A DNA stretch of 30,582 nucleotides from Clostridium sp. CAG:557 (GCA_000435275.1 FR883896.1:1-30582), one strand, 5' to 3'; positions 1 through 8,290 are shown, counted from the stretch's first letter. The notes: a model not told the origin generated them from the sequence alone. Numbers and translations are program-made.

Positions 1-59
1 AACAAATCTTTGAGAGGAATTTATAATATAAAAAATTAATTACATAAAAATTATATAAC

Positions 60-88
60 TTGAGTTTTAAAATGTCAACTGTTATAAT
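60..88 (+). promoter_or_regulatory. Sigma-A promoter, extended -10, for the LbetaH gene
   Basis: A -35 box TTGAGT (60-65) and a perfect -10 TATAAT (83-88) are separated by 17 bases. A TG dinucleotide one base upstream of the -10 (80-81) makes it an extended -10 promoter. It lies 35 bases before the start codon at 123. Confidence 0.75.
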
Positions 89-122
89 TAAACTTATTAA
101 GTAAGCTAGGGAGAAAATAATA

Positions 123-785
123 ATGCAAACAAAGACAATAAAATTTTTAAGTTTAGAAAACACAATCGCAAAAGACTTATTTATAAGCAATGAAGAAGTT
201 TGGAGTATAATCCCACAAATTTCATCATTTATAATAGAATTAACAAAAATTCTTTCAGAAGAAAGATATGAAAAAGTTAAGGAAGATATATGGATTGCCC
301 AAAATGCGAAAGTAAGTAAGACGGCATGCCTGAATGGCCCATTGATTGTAGATGAATATGCTGAAATCAGGCATTGTGCATATATTAGAGGCAACGCTAT
401 AGTTGGAAAAAACGCTGTAGTAGGAAATTCTACAGAAATAAAAAATTCGATTTTGTTCGATGGAGTTCAAGCACCTCATTATAATTATATAGGAGACTCA
501 ATCTTGGGATATAAATCACATATGGGAGCTGGTAGCATTACTTCAAATGTGAAATCAGACAAAAGTATAGTTAAAGTAGCTTATAACGGAGAAAAAATCG
601 ATACCGGGCTAAAAAAGTTTGGAGCAGTTATAGGTGATTACACAGAAATCGGTTGTAACACAGTTTTGAATCCAGGCACTATTATTGGAAGAAATAGTAA
701 TATTTATCCACTTAGTTCAGTTAGAGGCTTTGTTCCAGAGAATAGTATTTATAAGTCTGCATCAGAAATAATTAAAAAAAATTGA
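123..785 (+). CDS. Left-handed beta-helix (hexapeptide repeat) protein, GlmU C-terminal-like
   Basis: The 220-residue product has about 50 N-terminal residues of unclear fold and then many hexapeptide turns with small or aliphatic residues at regular spacing (about residues 58-210), the pattern of left-handed beta-helix acyltransferases. It resembles the C-terminal half of GlmU or of nucleotidyl-sugar pyrophosphorylases and is often annotated as a UDP-GlcNAc pyrophosphorylase-like protein. No nucleotidyltransferase domain is present, so pyrophosphorylase activity is not supported. Acetyltransferase activity or a structural role is possible. The start is supported by AGGGAG (108-113), nine bases before ATG, and by the promoter at 60-88. 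It looks monocistronic, followed by a long non-coding stretch. The fold assignment is firm; the substrate is unknown. Confidence 0.75.
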   Translation: MQTKTIKFLSLENTIAKDLFISNEEVWSIIPQISSFIIELTKILSEERYEKVKEDIWIAQNAKVSKTACLNGPLIVDEYAEIRHCAYIRGNAIVGKNAVVGNSTEIKNSILFDGVQAPHYNYIGDSILGYKSHMGAGSITSNVKSDKSIVKVAYNGEKIDTGLKKFGAVIGDYTEIGCNTVLNPGTIIGRNSNIYPLSSVRGFVPENSIYKSASEIIKKN

Positions 786-954
786 TAAAAAAGTTGTGTG
801 CGAAATTGTTAAAGAAAAGCAGTTAACAAAAAGTATTATAAGAGATTTTGTTTAGCTTTGTATGTGAGTAGACTTTTTGCAGTTTAATGCATATGTGAGT
901 CAGTGTTACAGTAATTAATCGTAAAAAATCAGTGAAGTGATTTTTATAATAAGT
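786..954. other. Gene-free stretch with a 9-base direct repeat and a weak AT hairpin
   Basis: No open frame with a ribosome binding site is visible. TATGTGAGT occurs twice (861-869 and 892-900), 31 bases apart. At 924-945 an 8-bp stem AAAAATCA/TGATTTTT closes a 6-base loop. It is almost all A-T pairs, ends in five T, and could be a weak terminator for the upstream gene. A TATAAT hexamer lies at 945-950 with no recognisable -35 partner; it could serve the candidate RNA that follows. Confidence 0.4.
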
Positions 955-1088
955 AAATACATAGTGGTCTAGTCAAGTGGCTTACCTTAGGTAGATGAGC
1001 GAAATTTATAAAACAAACTTACCTGCTTTTCTGCAGTTCGCTTTTGTGAGGCATAGGAAACCTGGCTTATCAAAGTGCAATTGTATTT
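955..1088 (+). ncRNA. Candidate structured small RNA, unassigned
   Basis: The central block 962-1079 is about 40 percent GC by hand count, clearly higher than other intergenic DNA here. AAATACA (955-961) can pair with TGTATTT (1082-1088) and close a long irregular hairpin. Inside, CTTAC pairs with GTGAG, GAGCGAA with TTCGCTT, and CTGC with GCAG at the tip. The motif AGGAAACCT gives a small local hairpin. A TATAAT at 945-950 precedes the block and a T-rich run follows it. The shape is compatible with a 6S-like RNA, but the length is short for one and I recognise no diagnostic 6S sequence. Strand is inferred from the position of the -10 and the T runs. Low confidence. Confidence 0.3.
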
Positions 1089-1145
1089 TTTATTTTCGTA
1101 TCTGCATCTGTTTTTGTATATCACCTTATTGTTGAAAGTTTTCTC

Positions 1146-1174
1146 GGGTATTTATTTCATTATTACCCTTTTTT
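1146..1174 (+). terminator. Possible rho-independent terminator, plus strand
   Basis: GGGTA (1146-1150) and TACCC (1164-1168) form a 5-bp stem with a 13-base loop, directly followed by six T (1169-1174). It would end a plus-strand transcript leaving the intergenic region, such as the candidate RNA. On the minus strand no T tract follows the stem, so it does not serve the ATPase gene. Confidence 0.4.
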
Positions 1175-1195
1175 AGCCAATAATTTTTTTATATT

Positions 1196-1225
1196 TTCGA
1201 AATTTTGTTCGAATTTTTATTTTTT
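1196..1225 (+). terminator. Second possible plus-strand terminator
   Basis: TTCGAA (1196-1201) and TTCGAA (1208-1213) form a 6-bp stem with a 6-base loop, followed by TTTTTATTTTTT. It abuts the stop codon of the convergent ATPase gene at 1231. It may protect that gene from read-through, or act in tandem with the hairpin at 1146-1174. Confidence 0.4.
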
Positions 1226-1230
1226 GCCAA

Positions 1231-3570
1231 TTATATCGACAAAAATTTTAATATCAGTTTCGACATTAGTCTGAGCACGAATGTTGCAAAAAAACAAAGC
1301 ACAACGCTTACAATTACTAGTTTCAAACTTAAATTTGATAACGAAAATAAATTTGTGAAAAATATTAAACAAATTACAAATGTACCTGTCATTAAAGAAA
1401 ACAGCGCTTTTCTAACCTTATTAAAAGGTTTGCATAAGCTAAACAACAGTGAAAGCCCATTAAAGCCAGTCAAAATAACGCATAAAGTTGAAATTTCAGT
1501 ATAGTTAAATCCTAAAACTCCAGACAGTGCCATGATAGATAAAATCGATGCAACTATAGTCAGTGCACATGGAAGAGACTTGCTTATTATGTTAAAAAAT
1601 AAATTTCCACTTATTCGGTTTTTGTTTGGTTCCAGAGCAAGTACGAATGATGGAATTCCTATTGTGAAAACACTTGTTAATGTCATTTGAATGGGCATAA
1701 ATGGGTATGGAGTATTGAAAAATAAGAATAATATCGCAAGCAAAGTAGAGTATATTGTTTTTACCAAAAATAATGATGCCGAGCGCTGAATATTATTTAT
1801 CGAACGCCGACCTTCAAGAACTACTTTTGGCATTGACGAAAAGTCTGAATTTAACAGCACCAATTGTGAAACATTTCTTGCCGCATCGCTGCCGTTTGCC
1901 ATCACTACACTGCAATCAGCTTCTTTTAGCGCCAAAACATCATTTACACCGTCGCCAGTCATAGCTACAGTGTGTCCTTGTTCCTTTAGCGCACAAATTA
2001 TTTCTTTTTTTTGCATTGGAGAAACTCTTCCGAAAATAGAACAATTTTTTACCGCATTTTGAATATCTTCATTTGTCTTTAAAGTTTTTGCATCGACGCA
2101 TTTATCATAATTTTTAACTCCAACGCGCTTGGCTATATTAGAAACAGTTTGCATATTGTCTCCGGAAATTATTTTAATGTCAACGCCCTGATCGTAAAAA
2201 TATTTTAAAGTATCCGGTGCAGTTTCTCTAATTACATCTTTTATCAAAATAAATCCCATCAAATCAAGATTTTTCGGTAAATTTTTATCTGTAAATTTAT
2301 CTTTTGAGTGTGCTAAAACAAGAACTCTGTTTTCTTTATTGTATTGCTGTAACTCTTTTTCTATAAGTTTAATTTTTTCGCCTAAAACAAACTCTGCAGC
2401 ACCCATTATATAACTTCCAAGGTCATTAACGTAGGCTCCTGACCATTTTTTTTCTGACGAAAACGGAACAATTTGCGCAGCTTTGTTGTAGCTGATTTTA
2501 TTTTCATCTACAAAATTTTTAATCGCACAGTATGTTGGATTTGTATCTTCGGTGTTGTTTACTATAATCGATAAACCTTTATAAACGTCAGATTTATCAG
2601 CATTTTTATATGGAATAATCTCTTCAACTCGCATGGTTCCTTGAGTGATAGTTCCGGTTTTATCTATGCACAAAGTGTCAACTCTTGCCAATGTCTCTAT
2701 GCAATAAAGCTCCTGAACCAAAACTTTATGCCTCGAGAGCCTTACTACGCTCACCGCCAAAACTGTACTCACTAACAACATAAGTCCTTCTGGAATCATT
2801 CCTATTAGAGCTGCTGTCGTGCTTACAACTGCATTTTCAAAAGTATTTTGCTTTAGCTGATGCATAAATAAAAATATTCCTATCGGAATTATTAACACAG
2901 ATAAGATTAAGATGATTTTGTTAAATGCCGACATTATCTGAGAATTTGCTTTTTTTACATATTTAGCACCACTAGAAATTTTTGAGGCATAATTATATTT
3001 TCCAATATGCTCAATTTTAGCCTTACATCTGCCACTTACAAGATAACTTCCTGATAATAACAAGTTTCCCTCATTTTTCGAAATAGAATTAGATTCTCCT
3101 GTAAGCAAAGATTCATTAACATCACATTTTCCACATATAATTTTACAATCAGCTGGAACCTGATTGCCCTGCACTAATTCGATAACGTCATCCAAAACAA
3201 GCTCATCAATATTTACTTGCTGCAAGGTGCCATTTCTTATTGCATTTACTTTTTTTGATGAAAGTATCGAAAGTTTATCTACGGTTTTCTTAGCACGAAT
3301 TTCTTGATATGTACTTATAATGAGGTTAGATATAACAACCCCCATAAACAGCAAATTTTTAAAGGAGCCGACATAAATAATAGCAGCGGCCAAGAAAAAA
3401 TTTATTAAATTAAATAAGGTAAGTAAATTATCTTTTATTATACGAGGAATTGTCTTTGTGGGAATAGATACATCTTTATTGACAAGGCCAGTATTTTTTC
3501 TGTCCAAGATTTGTTTGTCAGAAAGACCAGTATTAGGTTCCGGATTATATCTGATTATATCATTTTCCAT
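1231..3570 (-). CDS. P-type cation-transporting ATPase, CtpE-like
   Basis: The 779-residue membrane pump has all P-type hallmarks: LTGES in the actuator domain (156-160), MIPEGL in the fourth membrane segment (258-263), the phosphorylated aspartate in DKTGT (Asp303) and TGDGVND in the hinge (538-544). Hydrophobic segments lie near 50-90, 220-275 and in the last 170 residues. No N-terminal heavy-metal-binding CxxC domain is present. The start region with GLSD and the overall layout resemble the CtpE group of Firmicutes and Actinobacteria, whose mycobacterial member is linked to calcium uptake. The ion here is therefore inferred, with calcium most likely. GAGGAG lies nine bases before ATG and a consensus promoter lies at 3605-3633. 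It is divergent from the YmxH-like gene. Confidence 0.9.
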   Translation of the reverse strand: MENDIIRYNPEPNTGLSDKQILDRKNTGLVNKDVSIPTKTIPRIIKDNLLTLFNLINFFLAAAIIYVGSFKNLLFMGVVISNLIISTYQEIRAKKTVDKLSILSSKKVNAIRNGTLQQVNIDELVLDDVIELVQGNQVPADCKIICGKCDVNESLLTGESNSISKNEGNLLLSGSYLVSGRCKAKIEHIGKYNYASKISSGAKYVKKANSQIMSAFNKIILILSVLIIPIGIFLFMHQLKQNTFENAVVSTTAALIGMIPEGLMLLVSTVLAVSVVRLSRHKVLVQELYCIETLARVDTLCIDKTGTITQGTMRVEEIIPYKNADKSDVYKGLSIIVNNTEDTNPTYCAIKNFVDENKISYNKAAQIVPFSSEKKWSGAYVNDLGSYIMGAAEFVLGEKIKLIEKELQQYNKENRVLVLAHSKDKFTDKNLPKNLDLMGFILIKDVIRETAPDTLKYFYDQGVDIKIISGDNMQTVSNIAKRVGVKNYDKCVDAKTLKTNEDIQNAVKNCSIFGRVSPMQKKEIICALKEQGHTVAMTGDGVNDVLALKEADCSVVMANGSDAARNVSQLVLLNSDFSSMPKVVLEGRRSINNIQRSASLFLVKTIYSTLLAILFLFFNTPYPFMPIQMTLTSVFTIGIPSFVLALEPNKNRISGNLFFNIISKSLPCALTIVASILSIMALSGVLGFNYTEISTLCVILTGFNGLSLLFSLCKPFNKVRKALFSLMTGTFVICLIFFTNLFSLSNLSLKLVIVSVVLCFFATFVLRLMSKLILKFLSI

Positions 3571-3604
3571 CGTGTCTTTCTCCTCATTTTGATTTTATAA
3601 TCTA

Positions 3605-3633
3605 ATTATATATTTAGGTAAAATTAAAGTCAA
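3605..3633 (-). promoter_or_regulatory. Consensus sigma-A promoter for the P-type ATPase
   Basis: Read on the minus strand: TTGACT (3633-3628), a 17-base spacer, then TATAAT (3610-3605). It is 35 bases before the ATPase start. The divergent spore gene at 3657 starts only 24 bases from the -35 box, so the two control regions share this short interval. Confidence 0.8.
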
Positions 3634-3656
3634 TTGGCTTTGGTTAGGAGGTTTTT

Positions 3657-3950
3657 ATGAGGTGCAGAGTTGTTGATATGAGAAATAAAGAAGTAATAAA
3701 TGTAAAAACTGGTGTGCGACTTGGTTGCGTCAGCGATGTGGAAATAGATACAAAGGACGCTAAACTTCTTGCAATTGTAATATATGGAAGACTGCGCTGG
3801 TGTGGGCTTTTAGGCAGAGAAGATGATATCATAATAAAATGGGACGATATTGAAATAATTGGGGAAGACACCATCTTAGTTAAACATAATGTTGGTGCAA
3901 AGCGCAAACGGCGGAGATTTCCGGAATTAAAAAGATTTCTAAAAATATAG
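3657..3950 (+). CDS. ymxH: YlmC/YmxH family sporulation protein (PRC-barrel)
   Basis: The 97-residue protein consists mostly of one PRC-barrel-like beta domain. It starts with a CRVVDMRNKEVIN-type segment and carries the family features GxxLGxVxDxxID and an IVIYGR strand followed by a WDDIxxIGxDTILV stretch. The C-terminus is strongly basic (KRKRRRFPE, residues 84-92). Family members are small, are expressed in sporulating Bacillus and Clostridia, and have no defined biochemical function. AGGAGG (3646-3651) lies five bases before ATG. I found no convincing forespore or mother-cell sigma promoter in the short divergent region. A strong hairpin follows at 3972-4010. Confidence 0.85.
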   Translation: MRCRVVDMRNKEVINVKTGVRLGCVSDVEIDTKDAKLLAIVIYGRLRWCGLLGREDDIIIKWDDIEIIGEDTILVKHNVGAKRKRRRFPELKRFLKI

Positions 3951-3971
3951 TGCAAATACTATTAAAGGTCA

Positions 3972-4010
3972 AAGCAGCTTTGCGTGAGCAATTTTCACAT
4001 AAAGCTGCTT
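3972..4010. terminator. Bidirectional terminator between ymxH and ackA
   Basis: A perfect 10-bp stem AAGCAGCTTT (3972-3981) and AAAGCTGCTT (4001-4010) encloses a second 4-bp stem GTGA/TCAC. It sits between two convergent genes and ends four bases from the ackA stop. The T tracts are poor on both sides, so efficiency is uncertain. Confidence 0.65.
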
Positions 4011-4013
4011 ATA

Positions 4014-5228
4014 TTATTGATTAAATTTCTGCATTTTGAGAAAAGTTTCTCTGGCAATGACAATTTCTTCATTCGTTGGAATTACAAAAATTTTTATTGA
4101 AGAATCTTTTGCAGAGATTTGAGCTCTTTCACCGTTTATAGCCTTTTTATTTAATTTGCTATCGATTTTTGCCCCCATAAATGAAAGTAAATTGCAAATG
4201 GTTTTTCTGTGTTCAAATCTATTTTCTCCGATTCCTCCAGTAAAAACTATAGCATCACAGCCTCCTAAAACAGCAATGTACGATGCAACAACTTTCATGA
4301 CTTGATAACAAAGGATTTCTTGTGCTAATAAAGCTCTCTTGTTGCCTTGATTTGCTGCTGCTAAAATTTCTCTAGCGTCATTTGAAACACCAGAGACTCC
4401 CAATAGTCCAGATTTTTTATTAACAATTTCATTTAATTCATTCATAGATAAATTTTCTTTTTCAGAAATAAATGTCACAATTCCAGGATCTAAGGAACCA
4501 CTGCGAGTTCCCATTATAAAGCCATCTGCAGGAGTAAATCCCATAGTTGTGTCAATAGATTCGCCACCTTTTATCGCAGCAATTGACGCCCCATTACCTA
4601 AGTGGCAAGTTATAATTTTGGTGTTTTTTATATCTTCATTCAAGAGTTTCGCACATTCTCTGCTGACATAGTAGTGAGAAATTCCATGATATCCGTATTT
4701 CCTAATACCGTATTTTTCATAAAATTCATAAGGCAACGGATAAATATATGCTTTGGCAGGCAAAGTAGAGTGAAAAGCTGTATCAAAAACTGCAACTTGA
4801 GGGAAGTTTTCACCAAAAAGTGCTCGACAGACTAATATTCCATGCAAGTTTGCACCGTTATGAAGTGGAGCTATAGGAATTAGTCTTTTTATAGCATTAA
4901 TCAGTTTTTCGTCTATTAAAGTCGGCTTATTAAAATCAGCTCCTCCCTGCACAACTCTATGGCCAATTGCATTTATTTCGTTTAAATTGTTTATAACACC
5001 GATTTCTTTATCCAGAATTAAATCTTTTAAAAAGATAAACGCATCTTCGTGAATTTTAAAATTTTCTGAGAAAGTTTTTTTATAGCCTTTATGATTTTCG
5101 TAAACAATAGTTCCGTTTTCTAGTCCAATTTTTTCACAAATTCCTTTAGCTAAAACAATTTCATAAGACATGTCTATAAGTTGGCATTTTAGTGAAGAGC
5201 TTCCGGCATTTACAACAAGTATTTTCAT
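4014..5228 (-). CDS. ackA: Acetate kinase
   Basis: The enzyme converts acetyl phosphate and ADP to acetate and ATP, the last step of acetate overflow fermentation. The 404-residue product has the usual length and the ASKHA-fold signatures: VNAGSSSLK at the N-terminus, GHRVVQGG, HLGNGAS for phosphate binding, GTRSGSLDPG, and FTGGIGEN near the C-terminus. The start at 5228 is chosen because GGAGGG lies seven bases upstream and the product begins exactly with the family start MKILVVNAGSSS. A frame extension to 5366 would run through the promoter. No phosphotransacetylase gene is adjacent; pta often neighbours ackA in other bacteria. Transcription is from a consensus promoter that overlaps the divergent tmcAL promoter. 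Confidence 0.97.
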   Translation of the reverse strand: MKILVVNAGSSSLKCQLIDMSYEIVLAKGICEKIGLENGTIVYENHKGYKKTFSENFKIHEDAFIFLKDLILDKEIGVINNLNEINAIGHRVVQGGADFNKPTLIDEKLINAIKRLIPIAPLHNGANLHGILVCRALFGENFPQVAVFDTAFHSTLPAKAYIYPLPYEFYEKYGIRKYGYHGISHYYVSRECAKLLNEDIKNTKIITCHLGNGASIAAIKGGESIDTTMGFTPADGFIMGTRSGSLDPGIVTFISEKENLSMNELNEIVNKKSGLLGVSGVSNDAREILAAANQGNKRALLAQEILCYQVMKVVASYIAVLGGCDAIVFTGGIGENRFEHRKTICNLLSFMGAKIDSKLNKKAINGERAQISAKDSSIKIFVIPTNEEIVIARETFLKMQKFNQ

Positions 5229-5248
5229 GTACACCCTCCATTTTGCGT

Positions 5249-5277
5249 TTGATAAAATTTTTTCATGATTATATAAT
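5249..5277 (+). promoter_or_regulatory. Sigma-A promoter for tmcAL
   Basis: TTGATA (5249-5254), a 17-base spacer, then TATAAT (5272-5277). Its -10 shares two bases with the opposed ackA -10 (5268-5273), so both polymerases cannot occupy the region together. Confidence 0.7.
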
Positions 5278-5296
5278 ATAATTGGGAAAAAGTCAA
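5268..5296 (-). promoter_or_regulatory. Consensus sigma-A promoter for ackA
   Basis: Read on the minus strand: TTGACT (5296-5291), a 17-base spacer, then TATAAT (5273-5268), 40 bases before the ackA start. Confidence 0.85.
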
Positions 5297-5334
5297 GAAA
5301 ATTGAACAAAAACAAATTTCTCGGAGATGTTTTT

Positions 5335-6531
5335 ATGAATATAACGGCAATAATTTGTGAATACAACCCTTTTCACAATGGACATAAATATCAAATTGAA
5401 CAAATTTACAAAAACAAAGCAACACACGTTGTGGCTATTATGAGTGGAAATTTCACTCAACGCGGAACTCCATCAATCATTTCTAAGTATGCAAAAGCTG
5501 AAATCGCTTTAAAGAATGGTTGTGACTTAATTATCGAACTTCCTATACCATATTCAATTGCAAATGCAGAAAAGTTTGCGTTAGGCGCAGTTTTTCTTGT
5601 TAATTCTCTTAATTGTATCAATTTTTTAAGTTTTGGCTGTGAAAATGATGACATAAATATTTTAAAAGAAGCGGCACAAATTTCCAATTCTTATGAAGTC
5701 ATAAACCTCACAAAACAATTTTTAAAGCAGGGAATTTCATTTGCGAATGCACGATGCAAAGCTATAAAAATACTCTTTGGCGAAGATTTGGCAAAACTAC
5801 TTTCCACTTCGAATAACATTTTAGCAGTGGAATATATAAAAAGTTTAAACCGATTAGATTCTAAAGTAGCGCTTATGCCGGTTTTACGCAAAAGTTGTTT
5901 GCACAGCAGTAATTATAACGTGGGAAATTTTGCGAATTCTACTCTTTTGCGCAAAATGCTCATTAATAATGAAAAAATCAGTAATTTTATGCCCAAAAGT
6001 GCTTATGAAATTTTAAATAGAGAAGTGAAGAAAGGCTTTGCACCAGCTCAAATTTTAAACTGTGAGCGAGCTTTTTTAGCAAAACTTAGATGCATGAGAC
6101 CTGCAGATTTTTTACAAATTGCGGATGTAACAGAAGGTATGGAAAACAAGATTTATAAATCTGTTCAAAACTCGACCTCTGTAAAAGAAGTTTTTGCTCA
6201 AATAAAAAGCAAACGATACACACAGGCCCGTATTCAGCGAATTTTATTGTCAGCTTTTTTAGACATAAACAAAGAAATTTTTAACTTTTTACCACAATAT
6301 ATAAAAGTTCTTGGCTTTAATGAAAAAGGAAAGGAAATTTTAAAAATTGCAAAAAATAAATCTACGTTGCCCATAGTAACAAAAATTTCTGAGATAAAAA
6401 AACTTGAAAATAATCATGCTGCGATGACTTTTTTAGAAACTGAAGCGAGAGCGTTTGATTTATATAATCTTATGCTGCCAAAAGTTCAAATGTGTGGTTT
6501 TGAGTTTACAAACCAGATAATAAAAATTTAA
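5335..6531 (+). CDS. tmcAL: tRNA(Met) cytidine acetate ligase TmcAL
   Basis: TmcAL (formerly YlbM, nucleotidyltransferase family) activates acetate with ATP and acetylates the wobble cytidine of elongator tRNA-Met, forming ac4C34. The 398-residue product shows the N-terminal motif ICEYNPFHNGH, whose HxGH is the HIGH-like nucleotidyltransferase signature, then VAIMSGNFTQRG and KNGCDLIIELP, all typical of the family. Length matches the family (about 400). ATG 5335 is chosen because GGAGA lies eight bases upstream; an upstream TTG at 5302 lacks a site. It sits back to back with ackA, so the enzyme that uses acetate to modify tRNA is beside the enzyme that makes acetate. The convergent penicillin-binding protein gene ends eight bases away. 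Confidence 0.92.
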   Translation: MNITAIICEYNPFHNGHKYQIEQIYKNKATHVVAIMSGNFTQRGTPSIISKYAKAEIALKNGCDLIIELPIPYSIANAEKFALGAVFLVNSLNCINFLSFGCENDDINILKEAAQISNSYEVINLTKQFLKQGISFANARCKAIKILFGEDLAKLLSTSNNILAVEYIKSLNRLDSKVALMPVLRKSCLHSSNYNVGNFANSTLLRKMLINNEKISNFMPKSAYEILNREVKKGFAPAQILNCERAFLAKLRCMRPADFLQIADVTEGMENKIYKSVQNSTSVKEVFAQIKSKRYTQARIQRILLSAFLDINKEIFNFLPQYIKVLGFNEKGKEILKIAKNKSTLPIVTKISEIKKLENNHAAMTFLETEARAFDLYNLMLPKVQMCGFEFTNQIIKI

Positions 6532-6539
6532 TAATCTAC

Positions 6540-8153
6540 TTAACGATTTTTCAAAACATTATAAAAAATCTCTTGTGCAATTTTTTTAAATACAGGGCCA
6601 CAGCTTTCTCCTCCACCTTTTGCATCTTCAGCAAAAACTATTATTGAATATTTAGGTTTATCTGCAGGAAAAATTCCTGCATACCAGGCTTGAATCACCG
6701 AATGATCGGTTGCCTTTATTCCAGTCTGAGCCGTTCCTGTTTTCGCTGCAGCCATGCCTTCATCCGGTTTGCCTCGTATACTAGTGCCGTATTCAACGGA
6801 GGCTTTCATATATTGAATTAAATTTTGCGCACATTCTTTAGACAAAACTCGTGTCAAGTTCGGTTTTGCCGTTTTTTGAATATAATTCAAATTTTCGTTT
6901 ACGAGTCCCTCAACCAACTTAGGCTCACAATAAAGCCCTCCTGAAGCGATAGTATTTATCAGTACCGCAACTTGTACTGGAGTTACTAAAAGTTTTCCTT
7001 GACCAAAAGAGAAATTGGCGATCACTCTGTTATTGGATAAATTTTCTAAAGTTGGTAAGACTCCAGCTTTAGAGATAATTCCCGGAGCTAATTCAAACTC
7101 TTTTGAAAAACCTAACTTTTTTGCTAAATCAAGTATTTTTTCTCCGCCAATAGCCAAGGCCTTTTCTATAAAGTACGTATTACACGAAAGTGCTACAGCT
7201 TTTTCTAAATTTACTAAATCGTGCCCTTTATTGTCAAAGCAATGGAATTCATGGCCATCAACTTTACAATTTCCTATGCAATTATACATTTCATCTGGAT
7301 TTTTATTTTCATTTAAAATTGCGGCAGCTGTTACCAATTTAAATACAGAACCTATATTGTACGGCAACAATGCTCTATTTAAAAGCGGTGCATTGTCATC
7401 ATTTAATACTTCAACAACATTTGTTGGCGAAAAAGTCGGCATACTTACACAAGCGCGAACTTCACAGTTTGGAACTTCTGTTATAACAACTGCGCCTTTT
7501 TTTATATATTTTTGCGCTGCAAGTTCTGCTATTTTTTGCAGCTTTTCGTCAATAGTCAGGACGACACCCTTACTATGCTTATACATTGTATTATCAACGA
7601 CACTGCTTTCTCCGGGTATACGCCTATTAAGCGCATCAACCTTGTATTTTACAAAAATACTTCCTTTAGCACTGTTTAAAAAATCATTAAAGGATTTTTC
7701 AATTCCGCATACTCCCTGCATATCATTGTCCAAATAGCCTATTATGTGCGGTGCTAATTGGTCTTTCGAATATCTTTTTGGCACCTTGAAAGTATTGACG
7801 CCTTTGGCTATCAACTGTCTTTCGTCTGACAGTTTCATTACAAACGGCTTACCAGATTTAATCTCTTCAAATGCAAAATTTTTTTCATCTTCAGATAAAA
7901 TTTGAGACAAAACGTTAAGTGTATTAATTTCAGGCGTTACAGAAATAAATGTTTCACTGTCTACACCAACAAGTGGCTTTTTTTTACAATCATATATGTT
8001 GCCCTTCATGGCAGCTACCTTCAATTTATAAGAACTTTGCCTGGCGGCTGCATCGCAAAGTATTTCTCCTCTCGAAATTTTATATGTGTTTAATACAGCA
8101 AACCCTAAAGAAATCATAAGCATAGAGAAAAATATTAAAATCCGTTTATACAT
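6540..8153 (-). CDS. Class B penicillin-binding protein (transpeptidase), FtsI/SpoVD-like
   Basis: The 537-residue protein has one N-terminal membrane segment (about 4-22), a dimerisation/pedestal domain with the APHIIGYL element (134-141), and a C-terminal DD-transpeptidase domain. Active-site motifs are complete: SVFK (Ser269 nucleophile), SCN (323-325) and KTGT (471-474). It would cross-link peptidoglycan outside the membrane. No PASTA domain is present, unlike Bacillus SpoVD. The usual RGxIxDRNG segment near residue 50 is replaced by MKGNIYDCKKKP. Its place downstream of spoVS and dpaAB suggests a spore cortex or septum role, but a vegetative PBP2-like role is equally possible. AGGTGAT lies a few bases before ATG. 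A CATAATAT hexamer-like match to a sigma-E -10 lies upstream, without a good -35. Confidence 0.88.
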   Translation of the reverse strand: MYKRILIFFSMLMISLGFAVLNTYKISRGEILCDAAARQSSYKLKVAAMKGNIYDCKKKPLVGVDSETFISVTPEINTLNVLSQILSEDEKNFAFEEIKSGKPFVMKLSDERQLIAKGVNTFKVPKRYSKDQLAPHIIGYLDNDMQGVCGIEKSFNDFLNSAKGSIFVKYKVDALNRRIPGESSVVDNTMYKHSKGVVLTIDEKLQKIAELAAQKYIKKGAVVITEVPNCEVRACVSMPTFSPTNVVEVLNDDNAPLLNRALLPYNIGSVFKLVTAAAILNENKNPDEMYNCIGNCKVDGHEFHCFDNKGHDLVNLEKAVALSCNTYFIEKALAIGGEKILDLAKKLGFSKEFELAPGIISKAGVLPTLENLSNNRVIANFSFGQGKLLVTPVQVAVLINTIASGGLYCEPKLVEGLVNENLNYIQKTAKPNLTRVLSKECAQNLIQYMKASVEYGTSIRGKPDEGMAAAKTGTAQTGIKATDHSVIQAWYAGIFPADKPKYSIIVFAEDAKGGGESCGPVFKKIAQEIFYNVLKNR

Positions 8154-8236
8154 AATATCACCTAGTAAATATTATGTGCAATGCAAATCAAATTTATAAG
8201 GACAATTCAATTGAATGCAGTGCCGTATTCCATACT

Positions 8237-8278
8237 GTAAATAAAAACTCGGAACTCAAGGTTTCTGAGCTCCGAGTT
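8237..8278 (-). terminator. Rho-independent terminator after spoVS
   Basis: On the minus strand AACTCGGA and TCCGAGTT (8278-8271 and 8253-8246) make an 8-bp stem, continued by a 4-bp stem after one mismatch, and are followed by TTTTTATTT. It lies 50 bases after the spoVS stop and before the penicillin-binding protein gene, so spoVS and that gene are probably separate transcripts. Confidence 0.8.
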
Positions 8279-8290
8279 GATAAATAAGCA

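Noticed and set aside
964..985. tRNA-like D-arm in TGGTCTAGTCAAGTGG
   Set aside because: No acceptor stem, anticodon arm or TTCRA loop at the right distances; the resemblance is limited to one short segment.
5229..5366. N-terminal extension of acetate kinase by 46 codons
   Set aside because: It would translate through the ackA promoter and ribosome site; the family start MKILVVNAGSSS fits at 5228.
7015..7737. 240-codon plus-strand open frame
   Set aside because: Lies fully antisense inside the penicillin-binding protein gene, has no ribosome site and low-complexity composition.
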